From assembly GCF_003573695.1 (NCBI RefSeq), contig NC_039362.1:192339827-192403826 (forward strand): DNA of 64,000 nt, given 5' to 3'. Position 1 is the stretch's first letter; every line of letters starts with the position of its first letter. The notes below the pieces were generated by a model. It saw only the letters and a program-made list of their open reading frames with translations, was not told the DNA's origin and searched no databases. Origin of the DNA: Papaver somniferum (Eukaryota; Streptophyta; Magnoliopsida; Ranunculales; Papaveraceae). Position numbers and translations under genes: made by a program. This document shows, in pieces, positions 36,120-48,674 of the stretch.

Positions 36120-36902
36120 TGTGGCAATGTAACAGGAAAGAGCATGCGATGGATTTCCTCAAGATTGTGCCTATTAGTGGTTAAATCAAACAGTTGGGCC
36201 AAGGAAGTTTAGTTCCATTCTCAAGTATCGGCTTGGCATTCCATTCTTTGTCGAGGGCAGTGAGTGTTCCATTTGCAGCAAGCTAATGGACATTTATGCC
36301 GAGTATGTCCTGCATTATGCTAGTGAGGTGGGGTTGAAATTCAGACATGACATGGTTCGAGATGGTCTTGCGGACATGTGTTACAAGAAAAGAAGTCTCA
36401 TTGGGTTTTCTATCTAACAACGCAAGTGGATTAAAGACCGCTGATATTCTCGTCTATAATTGGGAGGATGGGAAAGATGTATACTTCGATGTTACAGCCG
36501 TCCCATCATTCACAAGTGCTAGAACCCACAACTTTAATCTAGGCCAAGCTATCAATGCCAAGGTTACTCGCAAAAACAACAAATATTTGGACCAATGTGT
36601 GACTCACGTGTATGGTTTCAACGTTTTAGCCTTTTCTACAGTAGGTGAACTTGGAGAAGACACAATATTCTTTCTCAAGAGACTAAGAAACTGCCTAGCT
36701 ATTCACGATGCCAACCATAGAATAAGAAGTTCTCTCTATCATAGATTAGGTATTATTATTCAAAAGGGATCCGGTGCCCAGCTTGTTGCTCGACTACCCT
36801 CCTCCGACATGTAAAGAACCTTTTTGTGTTTTTATTTTTTAATGCCCTCTGGTGGCTGTTGTTTTTATAAAATAAATAGATAAATAATAATAATAATAAT
36901 AA
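36120..36902 (+). mobile_element. LINE copy B, 3' fragment with (TAA)n tail
   Basis: Begins abruptly at the codons for WQCNRKEHAMDFLK (about 36123), corresponding to the segment before the CxxC knuckle, and ends with the 3' UTR block ccctctggtggctg (36845) and a TAA run at 36884-36902. A 5'-truncated insertion. Confidence 0.85.
36347..36814 (+). pseudogene. LINE copy B endonuclease remnant
   Basis: The 155-codon open stretch covers the end of the knuckle/RHD region and the restriction-like endonuclease: RKEVSLGFLSNN, TADILVYNWEDGKDV, DVTAVPSF, LDQC...GFNVLAFSTVGEL and the terminal HRLGIIIQKG...AQLVARLP. A deletion of about 8 codons removes the sequence between MCYK and RKEVSLGF. Upstream codons are frameshifted. 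Confidence 0.8.
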
Positions 36903-37080
36903 GTGAAGACACTGTCACTTTTCTTAAGCGTTTGAGGAATTGTTTTGTTAGAAATGACGCCAACTATTTTGGTAATTCACTTTTTCATAGAATAGGTATT
37001 ATTATTCAAAAAGGTGTGGGTTCCCATCTTGTCGCTAGGCTACCCACCATTTCTTGTAACATTGATTTTCCCTTATGATG
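36903..37080 (+). mobile_element. LINE copy B', 178-bp 3' fragment
   Basis: Starts directly at the TAA tail of copy B with codons for EDTVTFLKRLRNC and ends after SCNIDF, where its own tail is replaced by sequence leading to copy C. It is a strongly 5'-truncated insertion into the preceding tail. Its closest match is copy C (same PTISCNIDF ending). Confidence 0.8.
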
Positions 37081-37099
37081 TCAAAATCTTCAGTAACCA

Positions 37100-40000
37100 A
37101 ATTGAGGAAAGAGAAGCTCCGGCGATCGTGGGGGAGATTTTCAGGCGACTGAAAACCAGAAATCATCTCTGCCTTTGTCCGTGATTCAAAGCATACATTA
37201 CCCTTTTTCCTCTTTGTTTATTATTTGATCGCATATAGGGATGCAAGACATAGTTCTTCTAGGGTTTTTCTGATTCTCAGACTCAGCTTTCCCTTAGATT
37301 ATTCTATGCCCATAACACGTTCTTCAGCTTCTTCAGGAATCCGTAGGAATGGAAGCCCTGAATCCCAATCCTCCATATCCTCATCTTCGCAGAGTGATAA
37401 GCTTCCTTGTCCTTTCGCAATTTTTGATGGCTGTCAAGGAGCTCCTGGTGGTTTGGGGTACTCCAGGAGTGGTTTAACAAGACATATGAAAGACCATCAC
37501 TTTCCAACAGAGAATGCCAGACTGGTCTGCGTAGAAAGAATTAAGACAATCGAGAGCTGTTTCACAACATGGGAAGGCAATCTGTTGGAGTTGGAATCCT
37601 GGTTATGCACCAAATGCATGACTACTCATACATGGAAAATGGCCTGCAAAAACAAGTTGTATTCTGCAGATGTCATTCCAGGGCCGTTCAATGGAATTGG
37701 TGCAGATTTCCTGATTCATGGTGTTGCAAAACCACGCAATGCGTCTCCTTGTGCAGTGGATAACGTTGGTGCAGGTGTTTCAATGGGTGAAGAGCTTGCA
37801 GGTGGTGAAGAGTTTGCAAGCCTTACTGTGGAGATACTAAACCTGATGCTGCAACGACAAATACCTACGACTGTTAGTATTCCTCCACACTGCAGACTAC
37901 ATTTTTCGCGTGCTCTCAAGGCTTTAGATTCTGTTCTAGCTAATCCCATGAACATTGCGGCCTGGATACGATTGTTACTGCTGCCAATTTGTACACTAAA
38001 CTTGTATGAACCTCAAGTTCCAGTGAGGAACGCTTCGGTACGAGAAAGAAGTTGCAGACTGCTGCTATAAACAAAACTTTGTTGGTTTGGAGGGAACCTG
38101 CTAGCTGCATCAGTTTGGTACAACAATTGCTTGGCCTGACCAAAAAAGCTTCTAAACAGTGTGCTCCCAGCAAAAAGAAGACGAAGAAACATCTAGTAGC
38201 CTGTCGAAAAAAGCTGAGTTATGGCCACTACACAGCAGCAATTCGCATTCTTTCTTCCAGTGGCGTTGCTCCACCTACCCCAGACACCTTGTTCGAACTC
38301 CAGCAGAAACATCCACATGCTCCACCTCCAACCATACCCACAGAAGCTGTTTCAACACCTTCCCTGACTTTTGATTCCAAGGCTGTACTTGCAGCTCTAA
38401 AGAGCTTCCCCAAGGGGACATCTTGTGGCAAAGACGGTCTCCGCGCTCATCACTTGTTGGACGCCATGAGTGGAGATGGTGCTGCGATTTCTGATGAGTT
38501 GCTGCTATCGATTACTGGTGTCGTGAACCTATGGCTTGCAGGTAAATGTACTCTTTCCCTTGGTGAATTTGTGGCCAGTGCTCCCTTAACCCCATTACTT
38601 AAACCTGGTGGTGGTTTAAGACCAATTGCGGTAGGTACTATCTGGCGTAGGCGTAGGCTGTGTTCTAAGTTAGCAGCTACTTCAGTTTGCAAAAACTTGA
38701 ACAACTATCTTGGCAATCACTAAAATGGAGTTGGAATTCCTTGCGGCGGGGAGGGTATTCTACACGCGGCGAATAGATTGCTTGAACTGCATGGATCTGG
38801 TAACACCAAATCTATGTTATTAATAGATTTTTAGAATGCATTCAACATGGTTGATCGATCCACTATTATCCATGAGGTAAGAACACACTGCCCTAGCATC
38901 TCTCATTGGGTTGAATTCTGCTATATGCAACCTGCCAGGCTATATTATCAAGAGCACATTCTCTCCTCGACACAAGGGGTTCAGCAGGGTGACCCTCTTG
39001 GTCCCCTTCTTTTTTCTTTAGCTTTGCACCCTCTTATCGAGAAGATTGCATCCACTTGTACGTTGGATTTCCATGCCTGGTATTTAGACAATGGCACCAT
39101 CGCAGGTGACACTATGGAAGTGTCTAAGGCATTGAAGATTCTCCAAGAGGATGGACCAGGCTACGGGTTACATCTGAATATTTCGAAGACAGAATTATTT
39201 TGGCCTTCTTATGATCCGAGAAGGGATTCTGATACTGCCTTTCATGTGAATATTAGTAAGCCAAAAGATGGTGTTAAATTGCTTGGTGGACCAGTCAACC
39301 TAGATATGAACTTCTGTAGTAATGTGGTGTTGAACAGGGTTGACAAAACTTCTCAGCTCATAGACAAGATTCAAGAGCTGCACGATCCTCAGTGTGAACT
39401 TTTGCTTTTGCGAAACTGTACTGGAGTATCGAGGTTATATTTTGCCCTACACACTACTTCCCCCCAGGCGATTCAGAATGTTGCCACGCACTTTGAGGAT
39501 TATCTTATGCAGTATCTTCGTCGTATTATAGTCGGATATGGGGATGGTTTTGGCTTAGTCCAACAACGACTAGCCACTCTCCTCATCAAAGATGGTAGTC
39601 TGGGTATTCTTACTATGACAGATACTATGCAGTACTGTTACCTTGCATCTCAGGCACAGACCCAGCATTTGCAGAATTCTATTTTGAGGCTGCCTGCAAC
39701 AACCGACTTATGCCCTGGTTTCCATAATACTTTGCAGAGCTTCACACAAGCTTGTGGGATTCCCCTTCCTAATTTCAACATTAATGATGCCGCCCCCCAT
39801 TACATGAAGTCATTGGCAGCTATCTACTTTGGAGCTATCAGGGAAAAGGTACCTTCTCGCTTTTCTTTTTCTGCACGTGAAGCTACTGTTTGGAAATGTA
39901 ATAGATCTGATCATGCTATGGATTTCCTTAAGGCAATACCTATCCCTGGGATTAACCAGGAAGTTGGTTCCAGGCAGTTTAGCTCGGTCTTACAATATCG

Positions 40001-40641
40001 TTTAGTTATACCCCTTTTCGAGGAAGGTAATAAATGTACCTGTTGCAGCAAACTCATGGATATCTTTGGCGATCACGCTATCCATTGTGCTAGAGAGGTC
40101 GGGCTTAAATTCAGACATGATTTAATAAAAGATATTCTGGCAGACATGTGTTACAGAGATGGTGTTGCGGCTAGAAAAGAGGTTTCTTTGGGCGTCATCA
40201 ATAATAAGGATTTTCGGCCAACGGACATTATGGTTTATAATTGGGTAGATGGGAAGGATTTTTGTCTCGACGTCACTGGGGTCTCTCCGTTTACCAGTGC
40301 TAAAACACGCAACTTCATACCAAGTCATGCCATTTCTGCAGCAATTACTCGCAAGAACACTAAATACTTAGATGTTTGCACTTCTCTCGGGTATGGGTTC
40401 GGTGTTCTGGCTTTCTCCACTTTTGGTGAGCTTAGTACGGATTTCTTAACTTTCCTGAAGAGATTAAGGAATTGCATGGCAGGACATGATGCCAACTTCA
40501 AGATAGGCAATTCTCTTTTCCATAGGCTAGGGATCGTTATTCAAAAAGGTATTGGTGCCCAACTTGTTGCTAGGCTACCCACCATCTCTTGTAATATTGA
40601 TTTTTATTTTGATTAATAATAATAATAATAAATAATAATAA
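37100..40641 (+). mobile_element. LINE copy C, near full length with (TAA)n tail
   Basis: The leader of about 200 bp begins near 37105 with agagaagctccggcgat and gattttcaggcgac, both also present at the start of copy D. Coding region 37306-40616. The tail is a TAA run at 40611-40641. Total about 3.54 kb. Confidence 0.9.
37306..40616 (+). pseudogene. LINE copy C ORF, full length but disrupted
   Basis: ATG at 37306 (MPITRSSASSG...). N-terminal C2H2-like finger CPFAIFDGC...RHMKDHH (C-x7-C-x16-H-x4-H), then WLCTKC...HTW. A frameshift lies at about 38045 (frames 37306-38070 and 38052-38723), and stops TAA 38721 and TAG 38832 follow. The last frame runs 38847-40616. RT motif B is intact (GVQQGDPLGPLLF), but motif C is WYLDNGTI, so the second catalytic Asp is Asn. 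The C-terminal CTCC...HAIHC knuckle, RHD, ARKEVSLGV, RPTDIMVYNW and DVTGVSPF are present. About 1,100 codons overall; inactive. Confidence 0.88.
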
Positions 40642-43600
40642 AGTGATTTTTATAAGAGAGAAACTCCGGGCGATTTTCAGGCGACAGAAAGTCTGCAAAT
40701 TTGTTCCGGCAATTGCATCGAATTTCCTCCATAGAATTCCGATCACTCTTCATTTTTCAAATCCCCTTGTTATTTCCTTTCGATTGATGCCAATCTTAAC
40801 CACAGTCTCTCACCATCCGAGGTAGTTACAGCGGTTATTTTTCTTTACAGAAGCCATGCGTACTCGTTCTAGATCATCTCCCTCATCACAACACGAGGTA
40901 TCATCATCTGCTACGTCGTCTTCTACATCAGGTTCTCAATATTTTAGCCCAGCAACGAACTTCACTCCATCCCATGATCCTGGTGAAGATACAGAGTCAA
41001 ACAGTGATCACTTTCATTGTCCTTTTAAAGGGTTTGATGATTGCAGAGACGGGGTTAATGGTAGAGGGTTCGTTCGCAGTTCGTTCACCAGACACCTTAA
41101 TGATAGACATTTTCGTACTACAGAGGCTAAACAAACCTGCAAGGAGAGAATCAGTAACAACTTGAATGTTTTTACAGCATGGGAACGAGTTCTAGGGTCA
41201 CTACAGATGTGGCTCTGCAGTTTATGCATGAGTATGCATGTCTGGAAAAAACCCTATCGTCATTCAAGCCATCATGGAACAATTGTCTCAGGACCATTCA
41301 ATGGACAATGCGCTGATTTCCTTATCTATGATATTACCAAGCCTGTTGCGACTGCTGCAAACACAACACCCACTGTGACTGAGAATACCCCATCTCTATC
41401 TGTAGAACTGCTCAATGAAGTCTTTCAAAGGCGCTTTACCACTATCAATAGTATTCCCTCACCCTGCCGACTGAACTTCTCAAGAACCTTTAAATCATGC
41501 TTGGATGCTTTCATATTAAGTCCCACTGACTTATCAATATGGATAAAATTACTGCTCCTTCCTATTTGCACTCTCAACCTCTACACTCCTAAGAGCACAC
41601 CTGAAGAGCGTTCTGGCAACAGGAAACTCTTGCAAGTTGCCTCTATCAATAGTGCAATACTCACCTGGAGAGAACATAATGGATGTGCTACTCTCATCAC
41701 CAAACTGTTGGAAGTACCAAGGCGTGAACCATTGAGAAAACCAAAAAGCAAGAAAACTCAAGAGTGTGCCAACTTGCAGGCTTGCAGGAAGAAAATGAGT
41801 TTTGGGCATTATACATCGGCTATCCGAGTTCTCTCATCAAATGGAATTGCTCCATGCACTACAACTACACTCACGGAACTGCAGGAAAAACACCCTCATG
41901 CTCACCCTCCTACTATACCCACTGAACCAATCTCTGCTGATCCCATTGCTGTAGATACAGGTGCAGTCCTTGGTGGTATAAAAAACTTCCCCAAAGGAAC
42001 ATCCTGTGGCAGGGATGTCCTCAGGGCACATCACCTACTTGATGCCATGAGCGGAGCAGCAAGTGCAGTCGCAGATGAGCTTGTCACATCAATCACAAAG
42101 GTAGTAAATATCTTACTTGCTGGTAAATGCCCTGCCATCCTAGGTGAATAAATTGCTAGTGCTCCCCTAACACCATTGCAGAAACCTGGTGGTGGGCTTA
42201 GACCCATTGCAGTGGGTACTATATGGCGCAGGATAGTTTCCAAATTTGCAGCAGTAAAAATTGGAAATGAAATGTCTACCTATTTGGGTGACTACCAATT
42301 TGGTGTGGGAGTGCCATGCGGTGGGGAAAGTATCCTCCATTCTGTCAACAGACTCATAGAGATAAAAGGTACAATGAACAATACATCCATGTTACTCATC
42401 GATTTCTTGAAGCATTCAATATGGTTGATCGCACAACACTAATCCAAGAGGTCAGATCCCATTGTCCTGCAATTGCTCAATGGGTAGAATTCTGTTATGC
42501 TAAACCAGCTCGGCTATACTATAATGAATACATCTTATCCTCTGCTAAGGGAGTGCAACAAGGCGACCCCCTTGGTCCATTGCTCTTTTCTCTTACTCTC
42601 CATCCTGTTGTGTTGAGCATCGCCTCCAAGTGCAAGTTAGACTTAAATGCATGGTACCTCGATGATGGCACCATCATTGGTGATACGTTGGAAGTCTCCA
42701 AAGCCTTGGCTATAATTCAATCTGAAGGTGTCTGCAGGGGTCTTCACCTCAACATCACCAAAACTGAGTTATTTTGGCCTACACCAGATCAACGGAGTTT
42801 AATTCCAGGCGTTTTCCCTGCCAACATTGGTCGACCCTCAACTGGTGTCAAACTCTTAGGTGGTTCCGTCAGTCTAGATTTGCAATTCTGCAAGGAAATG
42901 GTGATGCAGAGAGTGACTAAAACCATCAACCTCATGTCAGTCGTCAAGAAGCTCAAGGATCCACAGAGTGAACTATTATTATTGCGCAATTGTACTGGGG
43001 TCTCCAGATTATACTTCACTATGCGCACAACAAACCCCTTAGCATTGCAGCAAGCTATGACTCACTTTGACGATCACCTCTTTCATTATTTGCAACAACT
43101 TATTACTGCAGATGGGGCAGGATTTGGTCCATTGCAATACCGCATCGCTACCCTACCAATCAAAGACGGAGGTCTCGGCGTATATACGATGCATGACACC
43201 AGCAAGTACTGCTACTTGGCTTCACAGCTTCAAACTCAGGTTATACAGGATGTCATATTGAAGGACATCCCTCATACCAGTCCAAGCTCAACATATCAGC
43301 AAGCTTTAGCAGCCCACATCCAGGTCTGTGGTCTTACCTCTTCCTCACATAGCTTTGACGATACAGCCCCTCATTCTATGCACTCCCTGGCTGTCTTATA
43401 CTTCGAAGCAGTGAAGAAACAGATCCCCACAACCTACCATTTGAGTGTACGTGACAGTGTTTTATGTCAATGCAACAAGCTCAAACACGCCCAAGATTAT
43501 TTACTAGCCATACCCATTGCCGGTTTGAATCAAACCCTTGGACCCCGTCATTTCAGATGCGTTCTCAGCTATCGACTTGGCATCCCGCTTTTTCCCGAAG

Positions 43601-44256
43601 GCAGTCATTGTCCAAGCTGTAATAAGGAGATGAACATATTTGGAGACCATGCCTTACATTGTGCCAGCGACGTAGGACTCAAATTCCGACATGATCTGGT
43701 ACGTGACATTTTTATGGATATATGTATCAAAGCTGGAGTCGCAGCACGTAAAGAAGCAGCCTTAGGTTTTCTTTCAGATGAGAATGATACTTTGAGGCCT
43801 GCTGACTTATTATTACACAACTGGGAAAACGGCAGAGATACATGCTTCGACGTCACAGGCGTTTCTCCCTTCAATGGGGAAATTCGTTCTTTCACCCCGG
43901 GCCAAGCTCTCTCTAAGGCGATTCTCCGTAAACGCAACAAATATTTAATGAAGTGTGAGTCACACGAATATGGCTTTCATATTCTTGCTTTCAATACATT
44001 GGGTGAACTAAGTGAGGACACTGTGGCTTTTGTAAAGAGGATGAAGAACTGCCTATCCCACAATGACGCAAATTGTGGCACTGGCAGCTTTCTTTTCCAT
44101 CGTTTAGGTATTGTAATTCAAAAGGCTGTTGGTTCTCAGCTTGTAGCTAGGTTACCAACACCTTCCATGTAATATTACTATTTTTCCTATTTTCAATAAA
44201 AGCCCTCAGAGGCACGTTTCCAATAATATTAAAAATAAAATAATAATAATAATAAT
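40642..44256 (+). mobile_element. LINE copy D, full length, best preserved
   Basis: Begins at the TAA tail of copy C; leader 40642-40855 contains agagaaactccggg and gattttcaggcgac shared with copy C. Coding 40856-44172; 3' UTR with AATAAAAG and CCCTCAGAGGC (44203-44213); TAA tail 44239-44256. Length 3.6 kb. Confidence 0.92.
40856..44172 (+). pseudogene. LINE copy D ORF: zinc finger, RT and restriction-like endonuclease
   Basis: ATG 40856 starts a reading unit of about 1,105 codons broken only by TAA at 42149-42151 and a one-base deletion near 42410. Domains: Ser/Thr-rich N-terminus; finger CPFKGFDDC...RHLNDRH (residues about 54-85); WLCSLCMSMHVW; RT from about residue 380 (GTSCGRDVLRAHHLL, PGGGLRPIAVG, GVGVPCGGE, motif B GVQQGDPLGP, motif C WYLDDGTI near 602); then CPSC...HALHC knuckle near 920, RHD, ARKEAALGF, RPADLLLHNW near 980 and DVTGVSPF of a PD-(D/E)XK endonuclease; conserved HRLGIVIQKAVGSQLVARLP end. 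This order is that of R2-type elements, which nick target DNA and prime reverse transcription there. No AP-endonuclease domain is present. Confidence 0.9.
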
Positions 44257-45542
44257 CCAAGCTGAGGGGCCTAATAGGGGATTACACCTAAACATCACCA
44301 AGACTGAAATTTTCTAGCCTTCATTAGATCCTAAAAGAATTAAATATGGTATATTTCCTTCCAATATTGGCAATTCATCAGTTGGTGTCAAGCTTCTCAG
44401 CGGATCAGTCAGTTTGGACCTGAAATTTTGTAGTGACATGGTTTTGGGTCGCGTTGACAAAACTATACAACTTATGAACAAGATTCAGAAGCTACAGGAT
44501 CCTCAAAGTGAAGTTTTTTTATTACGATATTGTGCTAGCATTTCCAAACTCTATTTTACTCTTCGTACCACCAGTCCATTAGCTTTACAGGATGCAACTT
44601 CCAAGTTTGATACTCACCTGTTACAGTACTTACGGCGTATTATGGTTGGTGATGGCGCAAGTTTTGGTTTGGTTCAACAACGTCTTGCCACTTTACCGAT
44701 TAGGGTATTTATACTATGTCATATACGGGTAAGTACTGTTACTTAGCCTCTTGTGCTCAGACGTAGTACCTTCAATCCAAAATATTGAACTTTTCCTCTC
44801 CTTCAGATTCGTGTCCTCGGTATGAGCATGATTTTCAGTCTTTTACACAAGCTTGTGGCAACTTTTTTCCAACTTTAACATTAACGATGCCACCCCTCAT
44901 TACATGAAGTCATTGGAGGCTCTATATTTTGGTGTTATAAAGGAAAACATCCCCTCCAGCTTCGCTTTAACTATCCGTGACTCAAACCTGTGGAAGTGCA
45001 ATAGAATGAAGCATGCATTGGATTTCTTGAAAGCAATCCCTATCGTTGGACTGAATCAGTCAGTTGGGCTCAGACAGTTCAAGTCTGTCTTGCAATACCG
45101 ATTTGGCATACCCTTATTTGTTGAAAACAATGTGTGTCCTAGCTGTGATCGTCCAATGGATATTTATGGAGACCATGCCGTACATTGTGCGAGTGGTGTT
45201 GGCAACAAATTCCGGCACGACTCAGTATGTGATGTGTTCTCCGATATATGTTATAGGGAAGGGGTTACTGCAAGGAAAGAGGTGGATTTAGGCTTTTTAT
45301 CTGATAATGCAAATGCTTTAAAACCTGCTGATATCCTTGTATAAAACTGGGAAGATAGGAAAGTTGTATGTTTTGATGTCACCAGTATATCTCCTTTTAC
45401 AAGTGCTAGAACGCGCAATTTCATACCAGGCCAAGCTATTACTTTTGCTGTCACCCGCAAGTGTGCCAAGTATTTAGACAAGTGCTCATCCCATGGGTAT
45501 GGTTTCAATGTTTTAGACTTCTCAAATTTCGGTGAACTTGGT
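44257..45542 (+). mobile_element. LINE copy E, left part (split by an Athila-like element)
   Basis: Starts directly at the TAA tail of copy D with codons for GPNRGLHLNITKTE, so it is 5'-truncated just after RT motif C. The protein is broken by stops and shifts near 44318 and 44705-44850; ORF segments 44414-44746 and 44853-45344 carry CPSC...HAVHC, RHD, ARKEVDLGF and KPADILV, with TAA following ILV at 45342. It is interrupted inside the codons for FGELG by the insertion at 45543. Confidence 0.88.
45538..45542. repeat. Target site duplication TTGGT (left)
   Basis: TTGGT before the 5' LTR is repeated at 52023-52027 after the 3' LTR. Removing one copy restores a continuous LINE reading frame across the site. 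Confidence 0.92.
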
Positions 45543-47106
45543 TGATAAGTGCATAATTCATATGATTTTAGTGTCCATTCCATGCTTGCTTTAGCTATTA
45601 TTCTTGCATATTTTCGTATTATTACTTTGGTTTTCTCTTATTTGTCTCAATTAGATGAATCATCCAAAAAGGAGCTGCAAAGTTCTTAAAATAACTAGTA
45701 AGAGAAGTATTTCAAGTATCCAAGTGTCAAAGTCCAAGAGAAGTGGAAGAAATGCGACGAAAAGGAGCAAAACACACATAATCAAGAGAAGGGACAAAGA
45801 CCTATCTTAACTCATTCAAATTAATGATTTCTCATCGTAATCTTTAAGGTAATTTAAATATAAAAATAATTCAAAAAGAATGAGGTCATTCCGAGTTCGG
45901 ATGAAGAATTTGTGGCCAAAACAATTTTTATCAAATACCAAGGACAGTGAAGTCCGCGAACTGGGTTTGCGGACTGGGTTCACAGACTTAATTCTGAAAA
46001 TTTCTGTTGGATTTTGAAGTTTGCGGACTGGGTTCGTGCACTTAGCAAATGGGAAACGTGTATTCACTCACACTTTGGAAGACCTAAGGGCACGTTTGGA
46101 TTCGTTATTTCGTTATTTCGCGTCGGGTTCTTAAACCAAACTAAATACGTGAAGACCAAGCAATGTAAACCTATAAAAATGTGCTAGGTTATGTGAAATC
46201 ATATCATTAGGTCACGAAATTGTTAGGGTTTGTAGAGAAGAAATATCATACGGAGCGATTATCAATCGTAACGTTATCTCTTTACTTTTCTCATATGTAT
46301 ATCATGGATGTTTCTACATCCATGAGTAGCTAAACACCTATTGATTGAGGATGAATTCTAAGTTGTAAAAAAGATTTGAGTTATTATATTAATCTACTTT
46401 GAAGTTTTTCATATGATTATCGTTTGTTTATATTATTTCAATATTTATGATCGATTGATAGATTGTTTAAGTGGCCAACTAAATTGATTTGTTGATTCAA
46501 TCTATTGCTAGTATTAAGTTAGGAGATAAGTAATCGTGGAAAACTTGTATACAAGTAGATAACACAAAACCTCGCAGAGGGATTCTTTGGAGCGATTATG
46601 TGTATAAACAACACTAAAAAGTGGACCTTGATTTAAGAGTCTAACTAGTAGGATCAACCTATAAATTCACAAAAGATAAAGCATTCGATTGGATTACACC
46701 TTGAGTGATCTACTACTTGGTGGTTCATTGAATAGAATCTGGTAGGAGATAACTTCCGTATCCAGTGGTATAAGGAATTTATGGGATAACACTGATCTAG
46801 CTGTTATTCTACGGTTGGTGACAATCTATGATTAACGATGAGTAGGCAACTATAATAACTCATTGACGGTTTATTAACGAAGAAGGATTCCTCGATCATA
46901 TTTCTCTCTATTGATTATAATACTACTTTATTTGTTTTGATTATTTATTTTGTTCACAATCTAAAACAACCCCCCTCCCTCCCCCTGTGACACTTTGACA
47001 ACTAAAACTCACTGCTCTTCTTGGGAACGATCCTTACTTCCATTATATTACCATTTAATTGTGTGGAAATAAGATTATTAATTTGTTGCACTCACGACAC
47101 GCATCA
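45543..47106 (+). repeat. 5' LTR of Athila-like element
   Basis: 1,564 bp, TGATAAGTGC...CACGCATCA. Highly similar to 50507-52022. It contains two ~40-bp repeats with gcggactgggttcgc. The ORF on its minus strand is chance. Confidence 0.93.
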
Positions 47107-47111
47107 AATTT

Positions 47112-47129
47112 TGGCGCCGCTACCGGGGA
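47112..47129 (+). promoter_or_regulatory. Primer binding site TGGCGCC type
   Basis: TGGCGCCGCTACCGGGGA lies five bases after the LTR. It is close to the TGGCGCCGTTGCCGGGGA site usual in Athila/Tat elements. Confidence 0.88.
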
Positions 47130-47342
47130 GCAGTCGATAGCTTTAGTTGTTATTTTTATTAGTTTTGATATTGTTTTTAGAATTTATTTTTATCTTTTAA
47201 TTTTGTTTTCTAGATTTTTCTTTCAGGTACTTAATCTCTGGCACCAAAAGATTGGGAATACCAGAGGTGCGGAATACAAACTCGTAAAGGAACGGTATTA
47301 CAAGCACGTCAGCAAACGCAACTAGAACCCTCTACAGAAGAG

Positions 47343-48674
47343 ATGGTTAATACAGACGACGAGATGGATCTCCCTCCACCTCAGGAGAGGAAGATGCGAG
47401 AGTTGAAATATCCATGCTTAGATTCGCAACCACTGTGTACTACAATCACTAACCCAGTGGAGCTGAAATTGAATGTTCTTCACCATCTACCAAAGTTCAA
47501 GGGACTTCCAGGTGAAGATCCGAATCGTCATCTTCGAAAATTTCAACAGAAGATGACGAGTCTTAGGAAAAGTACCGAAAATAGTGATACAACATTGTTG
47601 CAAGCTTTTCAATTCTCTTTAGTAGATTCGGCGGAAGAATGGTTGTATTACTTTCCTCCAGGGAGTATTACAACATGGAATAAGATGAAAAAGCTATTTT
47701 TAGAGAAGTATTTTCCTGCTTCTAAGGAAGCCTCTGTTCGTAAAGAGATTAGTGGTATTCATCAGATTACTGGGGAATCTCTTTATGAGTACTGGGATAG
47801 GTACAAAAAGTTGGTGGCCAGTTTCCCTCACCACAACATATCTCCAACACTCATCATTCAATATTTATACGAAGGATTGCTTCTAGAGCAACAAAATTTG
47901 ATTGATGCAGCCGCTGGTGGTTCACTTACTGAGAAGACAATCTCGCAGGCGACTAGTTTGATCGAGAGTATGGCTTCGAATGCTCAACAATTTTACACCA
48001 GACATGACTCAAATGTCAGAAGAGTTAGCAATATGGAAGAAACTTCGCAATCAGAGCAACGAATGAACAACATGGAGAAGGTAATACAAATGATGGAAAC
48101 AGTGATCATTCCTTCATATGAATATGAAGCTGAGATAAATGCTATATTTCCTAATCATAGGCCCAGGTATGATCCATATTCTAGTACTTATAATCCTAGT
48201 TGGAAAGATCATCCTAATTTCAGTTACGCTAACAAGCAAGTTGCAGCTCCTAATCCATATGCAAGATAGGGTGGTTTTCAACAACAGTTTCAGCAACCAC
48301 AACAATATCAAGCACAAAATACAGATTCACCTGTAGACGATAAGCTCAATAGCATCTTGCGAACTATGAAGAGTTTTGCTTCTTCTAATGAGGGTCTTAA
48401 GGAAACAGTAATGAAAAATCAACAAAAGAACGATGCTGTCATTAAAGATTTGCATACTCAGATTGGGAAATTGGAAACATATATAAATCTTATGAAGGCT
48501 CATGCGTCTACAACACTCCCATCTCAACCTTTTGTGAATCCAAGGGAGCACGTTAATGCAGTAACTCTAAGAAGTGGGAGACAAACTGAAGAGGCACATC
48601 AACAAAAAGAGGTTAGTAACGACATCGAAAAGGAAGTAGAAGAGAAAACCGTCCCAAAGGAAAAGCCAACCTAA
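47343..48674 (+). pseudogene. Athila-like gag with one nonsense codon
   Basis: Frame from ATG 47343 to TAA 48672-48674, interrupted by TAG at 48267-48269. The gag core is clear: HLPKFKGLPGEDPNRHLRKF, FSLVDSAEEWLYYFP, TWNKMKKLFLEKYFPASK and HHNISPTLIIQYLYEGL, typical of Athila gag. It is followed by a Gln-rich part and LETYINLMKAHAS. Gag builds the particle for element RNA. Small ORFs on the other strand are shadows. Confidence 0.9.
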
